13,561 nucleotides of DNA from DASZGL01 sp035938875 (GCA_035938875.1 DASZGL010000030.1:1-13561); one strand, 5' to 3'. Shown: positions 1-7,276, numbered from the stretch's first letter. The notes: generated from the sequence alone by a model not told the origin. Numbers and translations are program-made.

Positions 1-320
1 GCCGCCGACGCACCCCAGTCATGGCCGATGACAACGCCGGTGCCGTCCGGGGCCAGCGCCTCGATCAGCGCGGTGGCGTCGAGAGACAGGCAGGCTGACT
101 GGTAGCCACCGTCGGGGGCGAAACCGGTTGGGTGATATCCCCGCATCCACGGCGCGACGGCGTGCCATCCCCTGTCGCCGAGCGCCGCGAGCAGGTGACG
201 CCAGGACGGGGCGTGGTCGGGGAAGCCGTGAAGCAGCAGCGCCCGCGGGGCCCCGGCGGGCCCGGCCTCGAGGTAGGCGAAGTCGATGCCGTTGAGGGTG
301 ATGCGGCGTGGCTCGTCCAT
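1..320 (-). CDS. Alpha/beta hydrolase, epoxide hydrolase/haloalkane dehalogenase-like (3' end outside window)
   Basis: Only the N-terminal 106 codons are in the window. The translation begins MDEPRRITLNGIDFAYLEAG. It carries the oxyanion-hole motif HGFPDHAPSW at residues 31-40, the RGYHPTG stretch typical of epoxide hydrolases at 60-66, and the nucleophile elbow GHDWGA at 99-104. There D101 would be the nucleophile; an aspartate rather than serine points to the epoxide hydrolase/dehalogenase branch. The lid and the acid and histidine of the triad lie beyond base 1, so the substrate cannot be judged. ATG at 318-320 is the simplest start; an in-frame GTG three codons upstream (327-329) is possible, and neither has a strong ribosome binding site. 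The gene is divergent from the repressor gene at 411 and shares its promoter region, so it may be controlled by that repressor (inference). Fold assignment is firm; the start and function are not. Confidence 0.85.
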   Translation of the reverse strand, partial: MDEPRRITLNGIDFAYLEAGPAGAPRALLLHGFPDHAPSWRHLLAALGDRGWHAVAPWMRGYHPTGFAPDGGYQSACLSLDATALIEALAPDGTGVVIGHDWGASA

Positions 321-340
321 CCTGGACACGATGCCAGCTG

Positions 341-370
341 TTGACGTCGGCGAGCGCGTTCGATGATAAT
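341..370 (+). promoter_or_regulatory. Sigma70-type promoter of the repressor-exporter operon
   Basis: TTGACG at 341-346 and GATAAT at 365-370 are separated by 18 bases, the closest match to a housekeeping promoter in the window. Transcription would start near 376-378, about 34 bases before the GTG start of the repressor. The -10 box lies between the arms of one inverted repeat and touches the 17-bp inverted repeat described separately. Confidence 0.65.
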
Positions 371-386
371 CGAACATAATGTTCGA
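359..386. promoter_or_regulatory. Probable operator: perfect 17-bp inverted repeat plus an overlapping half-site
   Basis: TCGAACAT at 370-377 and ATGTTCGA at 379-386 are exact inverted repeats around a single A at 378. A further half-site TTCGAT at 359-364 forms a second inverted repeat with ATCGAA at 369-374. The array covers the -10 box and predicted transcription start of the plus-strand operon and sits between two divergent genes. This is where an ArsR-type winged-helix dimer would bind to repress itself. The repeat is seen directly; assigning it to the neighbouring regulator is inference. Confidence 0.65.
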
Positions 387-410
387 CAATCACCATTCCG
401 CAGTCGGCCC

Positions 411-1496
411 GTGAGTGCCGCCCCGGTTCTCGATCTCACCGCTCGCCGGCGGGCGCTCGCCGTTGACATTGATGTTTCGCCGGCGTACGAGCTGATCGTC
501 AGCCTCTTCGGCTGGAGCTCGCCCGACAGCCGCTCGATCCTCGAGATCGGGCCGGGATGGTTCGATGAGCGTCGAAAGTTGGCGTCGCCTGAACTCGGCG
601 CGCTTCTCGATGGCTTCGCCGACACCGGCAAGCTGCTCGTCGACCTGGTGGGGAAGCTGCACCAGGCCGCGACGGTCCGCGACGTCTCTTCGTTGCTGGC
701 GCTCCTGGAGGGCCTCGACCCTGAGGAGCTGTGGTCGACGCTGCTCGGCGGCCACCAGAGCGGGCGCGACTCGGCCGTCGGCCCCGACCAGATCAGGACC
801 GCAGCCGGCGACGCGGCGGCGAGGCGCCAGCTGGCGGCGATCATCGGGGCCGACGAGGAGTGCGGCGGCGCGGGGTTGGCCCGGGTCGCGCGGATGGAGC
901 CGGACGAGGTCAAGGCGCGGGTCATCGAGTTGCTCCGCCGCTGGCACGACGAGATCCTCAGCGAGCACCTGGCCACCGCGGCGCCGATCCTGGAACGAGA
1001 CGCCCGGGCCAAGCAGACGCTGGCCGCGGCGATGACCCCGGGCCGGCTGATCGAGACCGCCACCAACGGCGTGAGCTACGAGCCGGAACCGGGGATCGCT
1101 CGCGTCCTGCTCATCCCCCACATGGTCATGCGCCCGTGGGTGGTGATCAGCGAGTACGACCGCACCAAGATCTTCGTCTACCCGGTGGCCGCGGAGAGCA
1201 TGGCCGTTGCCCCGGAGGACCCGCCGCTGCGACTTGTCGCCCTCGGCAAGGCGCTCGGTGAGGAGCAGCGGCTGCGCATCATCCACCGCCTGGCTGCGGG
1301 GCCGCTCTCCCTGCAGCAGATTGCCGATCACCTCGGCCTGGCCAAGTCCACGGCGCACCACCACATGGTGATCCTGCGCGCCGCCGGTCTTGTCCGTGTT
1401 GAGCTCGGTGGGGACAAGGAGTACAGCCTGCGCGACGACCCGGCTACGCACGTCGCCGAGGTGCTCCAGGCCTATCTTGGAGGGACGCCGCGATGA
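411..1496 (+). CDS. Winged-helix transcriptional regulator, ArsR-like C-terminal domain with long N-terminal region
   Basis: This is a 361-aa DNA-binding protein. The C-terminal part (about 270-342) is an ArsR/SmtB-type winged helix: LGEEQRLRIIHRLAAGPLSLQQIADHLGLAKSTAHHHMVILRAAGLV, then a wing and EYSLRDD. The recognition helix is around AKSTAHHHM. The first 260 residues hold no metal-site motif I recognise and resemble the DUF5937-type sensor region of actinobacterial ArsR-like regulators (a weak assignment from memory). An ATG at 363 is in frame and would give 377 aa, but it lies inside the promoter and operator. GTG at 411 is preferred although its ribosome binding site is poor. The stop overlaps the next start as ATGA (1493-1496). 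It probably represses its own operon, with a small molecule exported by the MFS protein as a possible inducer (inference). Confidence 0.85.
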   Translation: MSAAPVLDLTARRRALAVDIDVSPAYELIVSLFGWSSPDSRSILEIGPGWFDERRKLASPELGALLDGFADTGKLLVDLVGKLHQAATVRDVSSLLALLEGLDPEELWSTLLGGHQSGRDSAVGPDQIRTAAGDAAARRQLAAIIGADEECGGAGLARVARMEPDEVKARVIELLRRWHDEILSEHLATAAPILERDARAKQTLAAAMTPGRLIETATNGVSYEPEPGIARVLLIPHMVMRPWVVISEYDRTKIFVYPVAAESMAVAPEDPPLRLVALGKALGEEQRLRIIHRLAAGPLSLQQIADHLGLAKSTAHHHMVILRAAGLVRVELGGDKEYSLRDDPATHVAEVLQAYLGGTPR

Positions 1497-1774
1497 ACAA
1501 CCCACTGCTGCTTCATCAGATGGTCGAGACCATGCATGCTGAGCGGATCGCTTCGAGCCGATCCGGTCCGCGCGTTATAGCCAGAGTTGTCGCCAACCTC
1601 GACCAGGTGATATGGCGATACATGTCGCTGCACGCCGACGCCCATGATCGCGACGTGCCCGCCTGGCTCGGGCTGTTGCCGCAGTCCGTCGACGAGCCTG
1701 CCGTCAGGATGGCCTCGAGCGGTTCCGGGCGTCTCGTCGGCGAACCCGCACGCGAGGAGTGCACCTCGGCGTGA
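1493..1774 (+). CDS. Small protein of unknown function between repressor and exporter (93 aa)
   Basis: I do not recognise a domain. The protein starts MNNPLLLHQMVETMHAERIA, which looks helical and amphipathic, followed by a basic patch (SSRSGPRVIARVVANL) and a low-complexity C-terminus. It has no signal peptide and no clear membrane segment. It is supported as a gene by its position: its ATG overlaps the repressor stop as ATGA, and its TGA (1772-1774) overlaps the GTG of the exporter (1771) as GTGA. All three genes would be translationally coupled. The second half (about residues 60-93) is less protein-like and overlaps the exporter's ribosome binding site, so it may serve mainly to carry ribosomes to the exporter gene. 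Confidence 0.6.
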   Translation: MNNPLLLHQMVETMHAERIASSRSGPRVIARVVANLDQVIWRYMSLHADAHDRDVPAWLGLLPQSVDEPAVRMASSGSGRLVGEPAREECTSA

Positions 1775-3051
1775 GCGCCGCTGCGGCGCCTCCCAGCCTG
1801 AGCCGCCACGGCGATTTCCTGCGGCTGTGGTTCGGCCAGACTGTCAGCCAGGTCGGCACCCAGGTCTCGCTGATCGCCATCCCGCTGACCGCGGTGGTCG
1901 CCCTTGGGGCAACGCCATTCCAGGCCGGCCTGCTCGGCACCTTCGAATACCTGCCCTTCATCCTCGTCGGCCTGCCCGCGGGTGTCTGGGTGGACCGCAT
2001 GGCACGGCGACGCATCCTCATCGCCAGCGACGTCGGCCGGACTCTCGCGCTGCTCAGCATCCCGCTCGCCAGCTGGTCCGGGCACCTGGTCATGGCACAG
2101 CTCTACGCCGTCGGCTTCGTCGTCGGTGTGCTCACCGTCTTCTTCGACGTCGCCTACCAGTCGTACCTGCCGTCGCTGGTCGCCCGCGAGCAGCTGGTCG
2201 AGGGCAACAGCCGCCTCGAGCTGACCCGGGCGAGCGCCGAGATCGCCGGCCCCGGCATCGGTGGCGCCCTGGTCAGCGCGGTGACCGCGCCCATCGCGGT
2301 TCTAGCCGATGCTGTCAGTTACATCGCGTCGGTGGCATCGCTGCTGCTGATCCGCGGGAGGGAGACCATCGAGTCGCAGACTCGGCGGTCGTCGGGCATG
2401 CGGCGCGAGCTGGTCGAGGGGCTGCGTTACGTCCTGGGCAACCGCCTGCTGCGATCCATCGCTGCGTGCACGGCGCTCATCAACCTCTTCGGACACGCGG
2501 CGATCGCGGTCACCATCCTTTACGCGGTGCGCGAGCTGGGACTGTCACCAGCGCAGATCGGGCTCTGGTTCAGCCTGGGCAGCATCGGCGGGCCTCTCGG
2601 CGCGCTCCTTGCCTCGCGCGTGGGCCGCCGTCTTGGCACCGGTCCGACCATCGTCCTCACCGCGTGGGCCACCGTCCCCGCATGGTTCTTGGTACCGCTG
2701 GCGCCGCGCTCCTTTCCGTTGCCGCTGCTCATCACCTCGGGGATCATCGGCTCGATCACCGGCGTGATGTACAACATCACCCAGGTGAGCCTGCGTCAGG
2801 CGATCACTCCGCAGCGCATCCAAGGTCGCATGAACGCGACGATGCGCTTTCTCGTCTGGGGAACCATCCCCATCGGCTCGTTCATCGGCGGTGTGCTCGG
2901 CTCGGTGATCGGCTTGCGCAACACGCTGTGGGTCACCGCCGTGGCCATGACGTTCGCCGCCCTGCCGGTGACGCTGTCGCCGGTGCGCCGTCTACGCAGC
3001 GTCGAGGACGCGATGCCGCCCGGCGCGCTGTCAGCTACTTGGTCAGCGTGA
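1771..3051 (+). CDS. MFS transporter, probable drug/metabolite exporter (MFS_3/EntS-like)
   Basis: A 426-aa inner-membrane protein with about 12 hydrophobic segments. The N-terminus HGDFLRLWFGQTVSQVGTQV is the usual opening of MFS_3-type exporters (macrolide efflux and enterobactin exporter relatives). The cytoplasmic loop between helices 2 and 3 has the motif A form GVWVDRMARRR at about 71-81. The second half repeats the pattern at SLGSIGGPLGALLASRVGRRLG. The GTG at 1771 is chosen because it overlaps the preceding TGA and follows GAGGAG (1754-1759) by 11 bases; a GTG at 1759 lies within that ribosome binding site. It is cotranscribed with the repressor, so it probably exports a toxic compound or own metabolite that lifts repression. 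Family is firm, substrate unknown. Its last 17 bases overlap the end of the convergent lipoprotein gene. Confidence 0.9.
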   Translation: MSAAAAPPSLSRHGDFLRLWFGQTVSQVGTQVSLIAIPLTAVVALGATPFQAGLLGTFEYLPFILVGLPAGVWVDRMARRRILIASDVGRTLALLSIPLASWSGHLVMAQLYAVGFVVGVLTVFFDVAYQSYLPSLVAREQLVEGNSRLELTRASAEIAGPGIGGALVSAVTAPIAVLADAVSYIASVASLLLIRGRETIESQTRRSSGMRRELVEGLRYVLGNRLLRSIAACTALINLFGHAAIAVTILYAVRELGLSPAQIGLWFSLGSIGGPLGALLASRVGRRLGTGPTIVLTAWATVPAWFLVPLAPRSFPLPLLITSGIIGSITGVMYNITQVSLRQAITPQRIQGRMNATMRFLVWGTIPIGSFIGGVLGSVIGLRNTLWVTAVAMTFAALPVTLSPVRRLRSVEDAMPPGALSATWSA

Positions 3052-3628
3052 TCGTGCCCGTGGCGGTCGAGCCGTCGCTGAGGTTGAGGTTGTAGGTGAG
3101 GTTGATGCCGCTCGACGTGATGGTGCCGTGTGCCTTGAAGCCGATCACCCGCCCGGTCGGCGTGCTGGTGAAATCCAGCGTGCCGGCGGTGCTGATGGTC
3201 AAGGTCCACGGGCCGAACGTCGGCGAGGTGCCGCTCCCTTGTACGCCGTTGACGTTGAGGCCGGCGATGAACGTCTCAGGGGCGGGCGGTGCACCGCCGA
3301 AGACGTTGCCGCCCAGGGTCAGGACGATCTTGACGATCCCCTGTGCTGCGTCTGGCGTGACCGCGGCCTTGGCCGCCCCCGTGGAGCCAAAGGTGGTGTT
3401 GTTCCATGTCCCGTTGAACGTCCCGGCGAAATTGGTGACGTCGACGCTCGCCGAGGACGACACCGAGCTGGGTGACGACGATGAACTGCTTCTCGACGAG
3501 TTGCCGGTCACCTGGCCCGCCGACGAGCTCGAGGGGTTGCTGCCACACGCCGCAGCGGCCATCCCAAGCCCCACCACTGCACCGCTGAGGGCGAGGCGCA
3601 CGGCCGCGCGCGGGTGGTTCACCCTCAT
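3035..3628 (-). CDS. Lipoprotein with Ser-rich linker and beta-rich domain, function unknown
   Basis: A 197-aa secreted lipoprotein. Residues 1-27 are a lipoprotein signal peptide: basic MRVNHPRAAVR, hydrophobic core, then AAAAC with C28 as the lipidated cysteine. Residues 29-65 are a flexible tether consisting largely of serine. The rest (about 66-197) is rich in Thr, Gly, Asn and Val in alternating beta patterns (GTFNGTWNNTTFG, GTLDFTSTPTGRVIGF, STATGTITLTK), suggesting a single beta-sandwich or barrel outside the membrane. I recognise no family. The start is well supported: AAAGGAG (3636-3642 on the minus strand) lies 7 bases before the ATG. The gene is monocistronic and convergent with the exporter gene, overlapping its 3' end by 17 bases. 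A -10-like TATCCT at 3680-3685 (minus) is a weak promoter candidate. Confidence 0.8.
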   Translation of the reverse strand: MRVNHPRAAVRLALSGAVVGLGMAAAACGSNPSSSSAGQVTGNSSRSSSSSSPSSVSSSASVDVTNFAGTFNGTWNNTTFGSTGAAKAAVTPDAAQGIVKIVLTLGGNVFGGAPPAPETFIAGLNVNGVQGSGTSPTFGPWTLTISTAGTLDFTSTPTGRVIGFKAHGTITSSGINLTYNLNLSDGSTATGTITLTK

Positions 3629-3722
3629 GGTTTCACTCCTTTGGCGGGACCGCTCCAGTTGCCGCGAGGTCCGTGCTGCAGGATAGGCGTGCCCGCCCGG
3701 TCGTCGCCACCGGCGTCCAACC

Positions 3723-3728
3723 TATGCT
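3723..3728 (+). promoter_or_regulatory. -10-like TATGCT, possible leaderless start for the reductase gene
   Basis: TATGCT ends 7 bases before the ATG at 3736, the spacing expected when transcription begins at the start codon. No clear -35 box is seen and no ribosome binding site precedes the gene. If correct, the in-frame ATG at 3724 is part of the promoter and not the start. Confidence 0.4.
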
Positions 3729-3735
3729 CTGCTCC

Positions 3736-4701
3736 ATGTTCGACTGCGTGGTCGTCGGCCCCGGTGGCGTGGGCGGCTACCTCGCCGCCATCCTCGCCAC
3801 CTCGGGACGCTCGGTGGGTGTCGTCGCCCGCGGCGCCCACGCGCAGGCGATCGCCGAGCAGGGTCTTCGCCTCCGTGACCCTCAGCGAAGCGACATCGAC
3901 GCCGTCGTCGTGCGGGTCGACACCGCGCTCGCCGACGCCCCGGCAGCGCGGGTGTTGGTGCTCGCGGTCAAGCACCCCGACCTTCCCGGCCTGAGCGAGG
4001 TGCTACCCGCGTACCTGCGGCGCTGTCCCGACGACGCGGTGGTCATGGTTCTGCAGAACGGTGTCGTCCAGCTCGACTCGGGCCTCGCCGAGGGCACGGC
4101 CGGCCGGCTGCTCGGCGGCGCGGTGTACATCTTCAGCGACGTCGTCGAGGCCGGTGTCATCCGGGTCATCGGTGGACCGCGCTGGTACCGCTTCGGACCG
4201 GTGGATCGCGACGACGCCGCGCTGGCGGCGCGGGCTCGGGCCGTCGCCGAGGACTGGAGCGCGGCCGGGGTTGCCGCCACCGCGGAGGACGACGGCCGGC
4301 GGATCTGCTGGGAGAAGCTCTGCCTGCTCGCGCCGCTGAGCGGGCTCACCGCGGTGACCGGCCGCACCGTGGGCGAGCTGCGCCAGCTCGACGAGGCCAT
4401 GGCCACCTACGTCGCCGTCGCCACCGAGGTGGCCGCCGTGGCCGCCGCCGAGGGCGTCCAGGTGCCCGACGACCTGCCCCAGCGCGCCGAGGTGGGGATC
4501 CGCAGCACCGACGCCGACGGCCGCTCCTCGCTTTGGCTGGACCTGAGCCGGGGGCGGCCGTCGGAGCTCGAGGTGCTGCTCGGTGATCCGCTGCGGCGCG
4601 CCGAGCGCCACGGTGTGCCGACGCCGGCGCTGCGCGCCGTCTATGCGACCACGCGCGCCAGGTACGCCGTGGAACTCGGCGTGCCGGCGCCGGTGGGCTG
4701 A
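3736..4701 (+). CDS. panE: 2-dehydropantoate 2-reductase family protein (PanE/ApbA-like)
   Basis: A 321-aa cytoplasmic NADPH-dependent reductase of the family that makes pantoate for coenzyme A. The N-terminal Rossmann fold has the nucleotide-binding loop VVGPGGVGG (6-14). LQNG (106-109) holds the conserved Asn. The C-terminal helical domain has WEKL with K194 at the catalytic lysine position, SSLWLD (264-269) with the conserved Ser, and SELE with E278 at the acidic position. However, the two Asn normally found 4 and 8 residues after the lysine are replaced: the stretch reads KLCLLAPLSGLTA, giving L198 and S202. The enzyme may therefore act on another 2-oxo acid. The start at 3736 is chosen over in-frame ATGs at 3673 and 3724 because the fold begins at once and a -10-like box sits 7 bases upstream. 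It is followed after 2 bases by moeA, with which it is probably cotranscribed. Confidence 0.82.
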   Translation: MFDCVVVGPGGVGGYLAAILATSGRSVGVVARGAHAQAIAEQGLRLRDPQRSDIDAVVVRVDTALADAPAARVLVLAVKHPDLPGLSEVLPAYLRRCPDDAVVMVLQNGVVQLDSGLAEGTAGRLLGGAVYIFSDVVEAGVIRVIGGPRWYRFGPVDRDDAALAARARAVAEDWSAAGVAATAEDDGRRICWEKLCLLAPLSGLTAVTGRTVGELRQLDEAMATYVAVATEVAAVAAAEGVQVPDDLPQRAEVGIRSTDADGRSSLWLDLSRGRPSELEVLLGDPLRRAERHGVPTPALRAVYATTRARYAVELGVPAPVG

Positions 4702-4703
4702 CG

Positions 4704-5912
4704 GTGGAGTCGGTGTCCGGGGCGCAGCAGCGCATCCTCGCCGACCTGCGTCCCTTGCGCACCGAGCGCGTGCCGCTCGCCGAAGCGCTGGGTCGCGTGC
4801 TCGCCGTGGCCATCGTCAGCCGGCGCACCGTGCCCTCGTTCGACAACTCGGCGATGGACGGCTACGCGGTGCATTCGAGCGATGTGGGCACAGCCGCGGC
4901 CGACGCGCCCGTCGACATGCCGGTCGCCGGCGAGTCGCGCGCCGGGAGCATGCCCACGCGAGCCTTGAGGCGCGGGGAGGCGATGCGCATTATGACCGGG
5001 GCGCCGCTGCCCAGGGGCGCCGACAGCGTGGTCCGCTACGAGGACACCAACAGCGGTCGCGAGCGAGTCGGCATCAATGTTGCTGTCAAATATGGCGAGA
5101 ACGTCCGCCGCGCTGGGGAGGACATGCGCCCCGGAGACGAGGTGCTCGCTGCCGGCCGGCGACTGCGCTCCGCCGACCTGGCGGCCTGCGCGGCCCTGGG
5201 CCACCCGCACGTCGAGGTCTACCGGCGGCCCCGCGTCGCCGTGTTGAGCACCGGGGACGAGCTGGTCGAGCCCGACCGCGAGCCGGGGCCCGGACAGGTG
5301 GTCGACAGCAACGGCGTCGCCGTGGCCGCCGCCGTGCGCGAGGCGGGAGGCGAACCCATGCGAGCGGGCATCGCCCGCGACGACATGGTCGACCTGCGCG
5401 CCCGCCTCGAGGAGGCGGCTCGCTGTGACCTCATCGTCAGCACCGCTGGGGTGAGCATGGGAGATCACGACCACGTCCGCGACGTGGTCTCGGAGATGGG
5501 CGCGCTCGACTTCTGGCGCGTCGCCATGCGCCCCGGCAAGCCGCTGGCGGTCGGCCGGGTGCGCGGCGTCCCCTTCCTCGGCCTCCCCGGCAACCCGGTG
5601 AGCAGCCAGGTGACCTTCGAGCTCTTCGCCCGCCCGGCGATCCTCGCCCTCCAGGGTGCCGCCGAGCCCCACCGCCAGCGCTTCTCGGCGATGGCGCTCG
5701 AGGCGATGCCCAAGCCCGAAGGGCTGGAAACGTTCCACCGCGGCGTCCTCGAGCCGGCGGGGGATGGCGCCTTGGCCGGCGTGCGCCTGACCGGTCCTCA
5801 GGGCTCGGGGATCATGCGCTCGATGGTGCTCGCCGACTGCCTGGTCGCCCTGCCCGCGGCCGGGGCCGGTGTCGAGGCGGGGGCGATCGTCGAGGTGATC
5901 CCGCTGGTCTGA
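4704..5912 (+). CDS. moeA: Molybdopterin molybdenumtransferase MoeA
   Basis: A 402-aa enzyme that inserts molybdate into adenylylated molybdopterin in the last step of molybdenum cofactor synthesis. All family hallmarks are present in order: VPSFDNSAMDGYAV (43-56), IMTGAPLPRGADSVVRYED (96-114), STGDEL (182-187) followed by VVDSNG, AGVSMGDHDHVRDV (248-261), MRPGKP (275-280) and GLPGNPVSS (293-301). The C-terminal beta domain is complete and ends near GSGIMRSMVLADCLVALP. Length is typical. The GTG start lies 2 bases after the reductase stop, so the two are very likely one transcript. No other cofactor genes (moaA, mogA, mobA) are in the window, so they must be elsewhere. Confident assignment. 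Confidence 0.95.
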   Translation: MESVSGAQQRILADLRPLRTERVPLAEALGRVLAVAIVSRRTVPSFDNSAMDGYAVHSSDVGTAAADAPVDMPVAGESRAGSMPTRALRRGEAMRIMTGAPLPRGADSVVRYEDTNSGRERVGINVAVKYGENVRRAGEDMRPGDEVLAAGRRLRSADLAACAALGHPHVEVYRRPRVAVLSTGDELVEPDREPGPGQVVDSNGVAVAAAVREAGGEPMRAGIARDDMVDLRARLEEAARCDLIVSTAGVSMGDHDHVRDVVSEMGALDFWRVAMRPGKPLAVGRVRGVPFLGLPGNPVSSQVTFELFARPAILALQGAAEPHRQRFSAMALEAMPKPEGLETFHRGVLEPAGDGALAGVRLTGPQGSGIMRSMVLADCLVALPAAGAGVEAGAIVEVIPLV

Positions 5913-5913
5913 T

Positions 5914-5933
5914 CGCCGGATTTCCCGACGGCG
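5914..5933. terminator. Weak hairpin between convergent moeA and dedA
   Basis: CGCCG at 5914-5918 pairs with CGGCG at 5929-5933 around a 10-base loop in the 31-base gap between two convergent genes. There is no T tract on either strand, so this is at best a weak bidirectional terminator. Confidence 0.25.
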
Positions 5934-5943
5934 CCGCTCGCGC

Positions 5944-6561
5944 TCAGGCCCCGCCGCGCTGCGCCGCAGCCCGACCGCGGATGAACCAGGCCACGACGGC
6001 GATCACCACCACCACCGCGACCACGATCGCCGCCTTCTCCACCGGTCCCGAGATGCGGTCATAGTTGGCACCAACCTCGTATCCCGCGATCGCCAGCCCG
6101 GCGCTCCAGGGCAGCGCGCCGAGGAAGGTGAGCACCGAGAAGCGGAGCAGCTCGACGCGTGCCATGCCCGCGGGGAAGGAGACGTAGGTGCGCACCACCG
6201 GCACCATCCGGCCCAGGAACACGATGAGCAGCCCGCGCCGGGCGAACAGCCGGTCGGCGAGCTCGACGTGCGACCGGGAGATGCCGACGTAGCGCCCAGG
6301 GCCGAGCAGCAGCGGCTCGCCCAGGCGTGCTGCGAGCCCGTAGGCGACCAGTGAACCGGCGAGGTTGCCCAGCGCTCCGGCGAAGATGGCCGCGGTGAGG
6401 CTCAGGTGCGCCGAGGCGCCGAGCGCTCCGGCGGCGACGGCGCCGGCCACCGGCATGATCACCTCACTGGGGATGGGGATGCCGCAGCTCTCCAGGGCCA
6501 TGAGCAAAAAGACGGCGGCAAGCCCGTGGTCCTCGACGAAGGTGGTCAGCGAGCTGGTCAT
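5944..6561 (-). CDS. DedA family membrane protein
   Basis: A 205-aa integral membrane protein of the DedA (VTT/SNARE-associated) family, involved in membrane homeostasis; some members help recycle undecaprenyl phosphate or other lipids. The family pattern is clear: ESCGIPIPSEVIMPVAGAV near the N-terminus, GNLAGSLVAYGLAARLG in the second segment, then GRMVPVVRTYVSFPAGMARV with the essential arginines, and LGALPWSAGLAIAGYEVG after it. A final hydrophobic helix (KAAIVVAVVVVIAVVAWFI) ends in a basic tail. The ATG follows the CADD-like gene by 24 bases on the same strand, so both probably form one operon. Which lipid it handles cannot be told from sequence. Confidence 0.92.
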   Translation of the reverse strand: MTSSLTTFVEDHGLAAVFLLMALESCGIPIPSEVIMPVAGAVAAGALGASAHLSLTAAIFAGALGNLAGSLVAYGLAARLGEPLLLGPGRYVGISRSHVELADRLFARRGLLIVFLGRMVPVVRTYVSFPAGMARVELLRFSVLTFLGALPWSAGLAIAGYEVGANYDRISGPVEKAAIVVAVVVVIAVVAWFIRGRAAAQRGGA

Positions 6562-6585
6562 CGATGGGCCGCCCGGCGCCCGACC

Positions 6586-7239
6586 TCAGCGGGCAGGCGC
6601 GGCTGCTTCACGCTCGTCGAGAAACGCCCACCAGGCGCGCGCCGAGGCGCAAGCGGCGGCGGCGACCGCGCCGGCGTCAGCGTCGAGCAGGTCGAGTGCC
6701 TCGACCGTCCAATCGGCGTGGGCGACATCGGCCCCCGCGTGCTCGTCCCAGAAGGCGACCCCAGGACCGTCGAATCCATGGTGCCGGCGCAGTCCGTCGG
6801 CCTTGCTCGCGCTGATCCCCGGTGACTGCACCTCGTAGGCGGCGAGGCTGCTCAAGCCGTCGACGGCGCCGTGGGCGACCAGCTCGTCGAGAGTCGCGAG
6901 CAGCGCCAGCGTCGCCGGCGCGGCCGGGGCCGGCGACGCGCCAAGTGCAGAGGCGAAGTCCTCGAAAAGGGCGATGTGGCTGGGTCGTTGGGCGTCACCG
7001 AGCTCGTCGTCGAGGGTCTGCTCGACGCGGGTCCGTGCTCCTGCGCTGGCGCATTGCGCCGCGGCCTGGGTGAGCAGTCGTGGGATGGCCGCCTCGATAT
7101 GCCGGTATTGGGCTGCGTAGTCGCGTAGCTCGTCGGTGGAAAGCTGCCCGGCCGACCAGCGGAGGTAGAAGGGGTGAGCCAGCAACCGCCACTCGGCGAC
7201 TGCGTTCTCGACGACGGCCCGGGTGTTGCAGCTGCGCAT
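6586..7239 (-). CDS. CADD/TenA-like heme-oxygenase-fold protein, candidate self-sacrificing p-aminobenzoate synthase
   Basis: A 217-aa all-helical protein that I can align from memory along most of its length with Chlamydia CADD (CT610), a diiron oxygenase that makes p-aminobenzoate for folate from one of its own tyrosines. Shared segments are HPFYLRWSAGQLSTDELRDYA (22-42), HIALFEDFASALG (88-100), YEVQSPGISASKADGL (135-150) and EHAGADVAHA (166-175). The metal ligand set is complete: E79, H88, E136, H167, D171, H174. Y25 matches the consumed Tyr27 and K146 matches Lys152, the proposed amino donor. The ATG at 7239 is preferred to the one at 7281 because GGAG (7246-7249, minus) lies 6 bases upstream and the 7281 ATG falls inside a -10-like box. 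The closest alternative is a TenA/PqqC-like oxidoreductase of other function. A dedA gene follows after 24 bases. Confidence 0.8.
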   Translation of the reverse strand: MRSCNTRAVVENAVAEWRLLAHPFYLRWSAGQLSTDELRDYAAQYRHIEAAIPRLLTQAAAQCASAGARTRVEQTLDDELGDAQRPSHIALFEDFASALGASPAPAAPATLALLATLDELVAHGAVDGLSSLAAYEVQSPGISASKADGLRRHHGFDGPGVAFWDEHAGADVAHADWTVEALDLLDADAGAVAAAACASARAWWAFLDEREAAAPAR

Positions 7240-7276
7240 GGGGGACTCCGTTGCGACGTCTGGCGGTTGGTGGGCA

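Noticed and set aside
390..1505. 371-aa minus-strand open frame opposite the regulator gene
   Set aside because: Shadow frame with no recognisable domain; the plus-strand frame has a clear winged helix and operon context.
3096..3686. 196-aa plus-strand frame with an acidic stretch (DDTELGDDDELLLDEL)
   Set aside because: The acidic stretch is the antisense of the lipoprotein's serine linker. The minus-strand frame has a signal peptide, lipobox and strong ribosome binding site.
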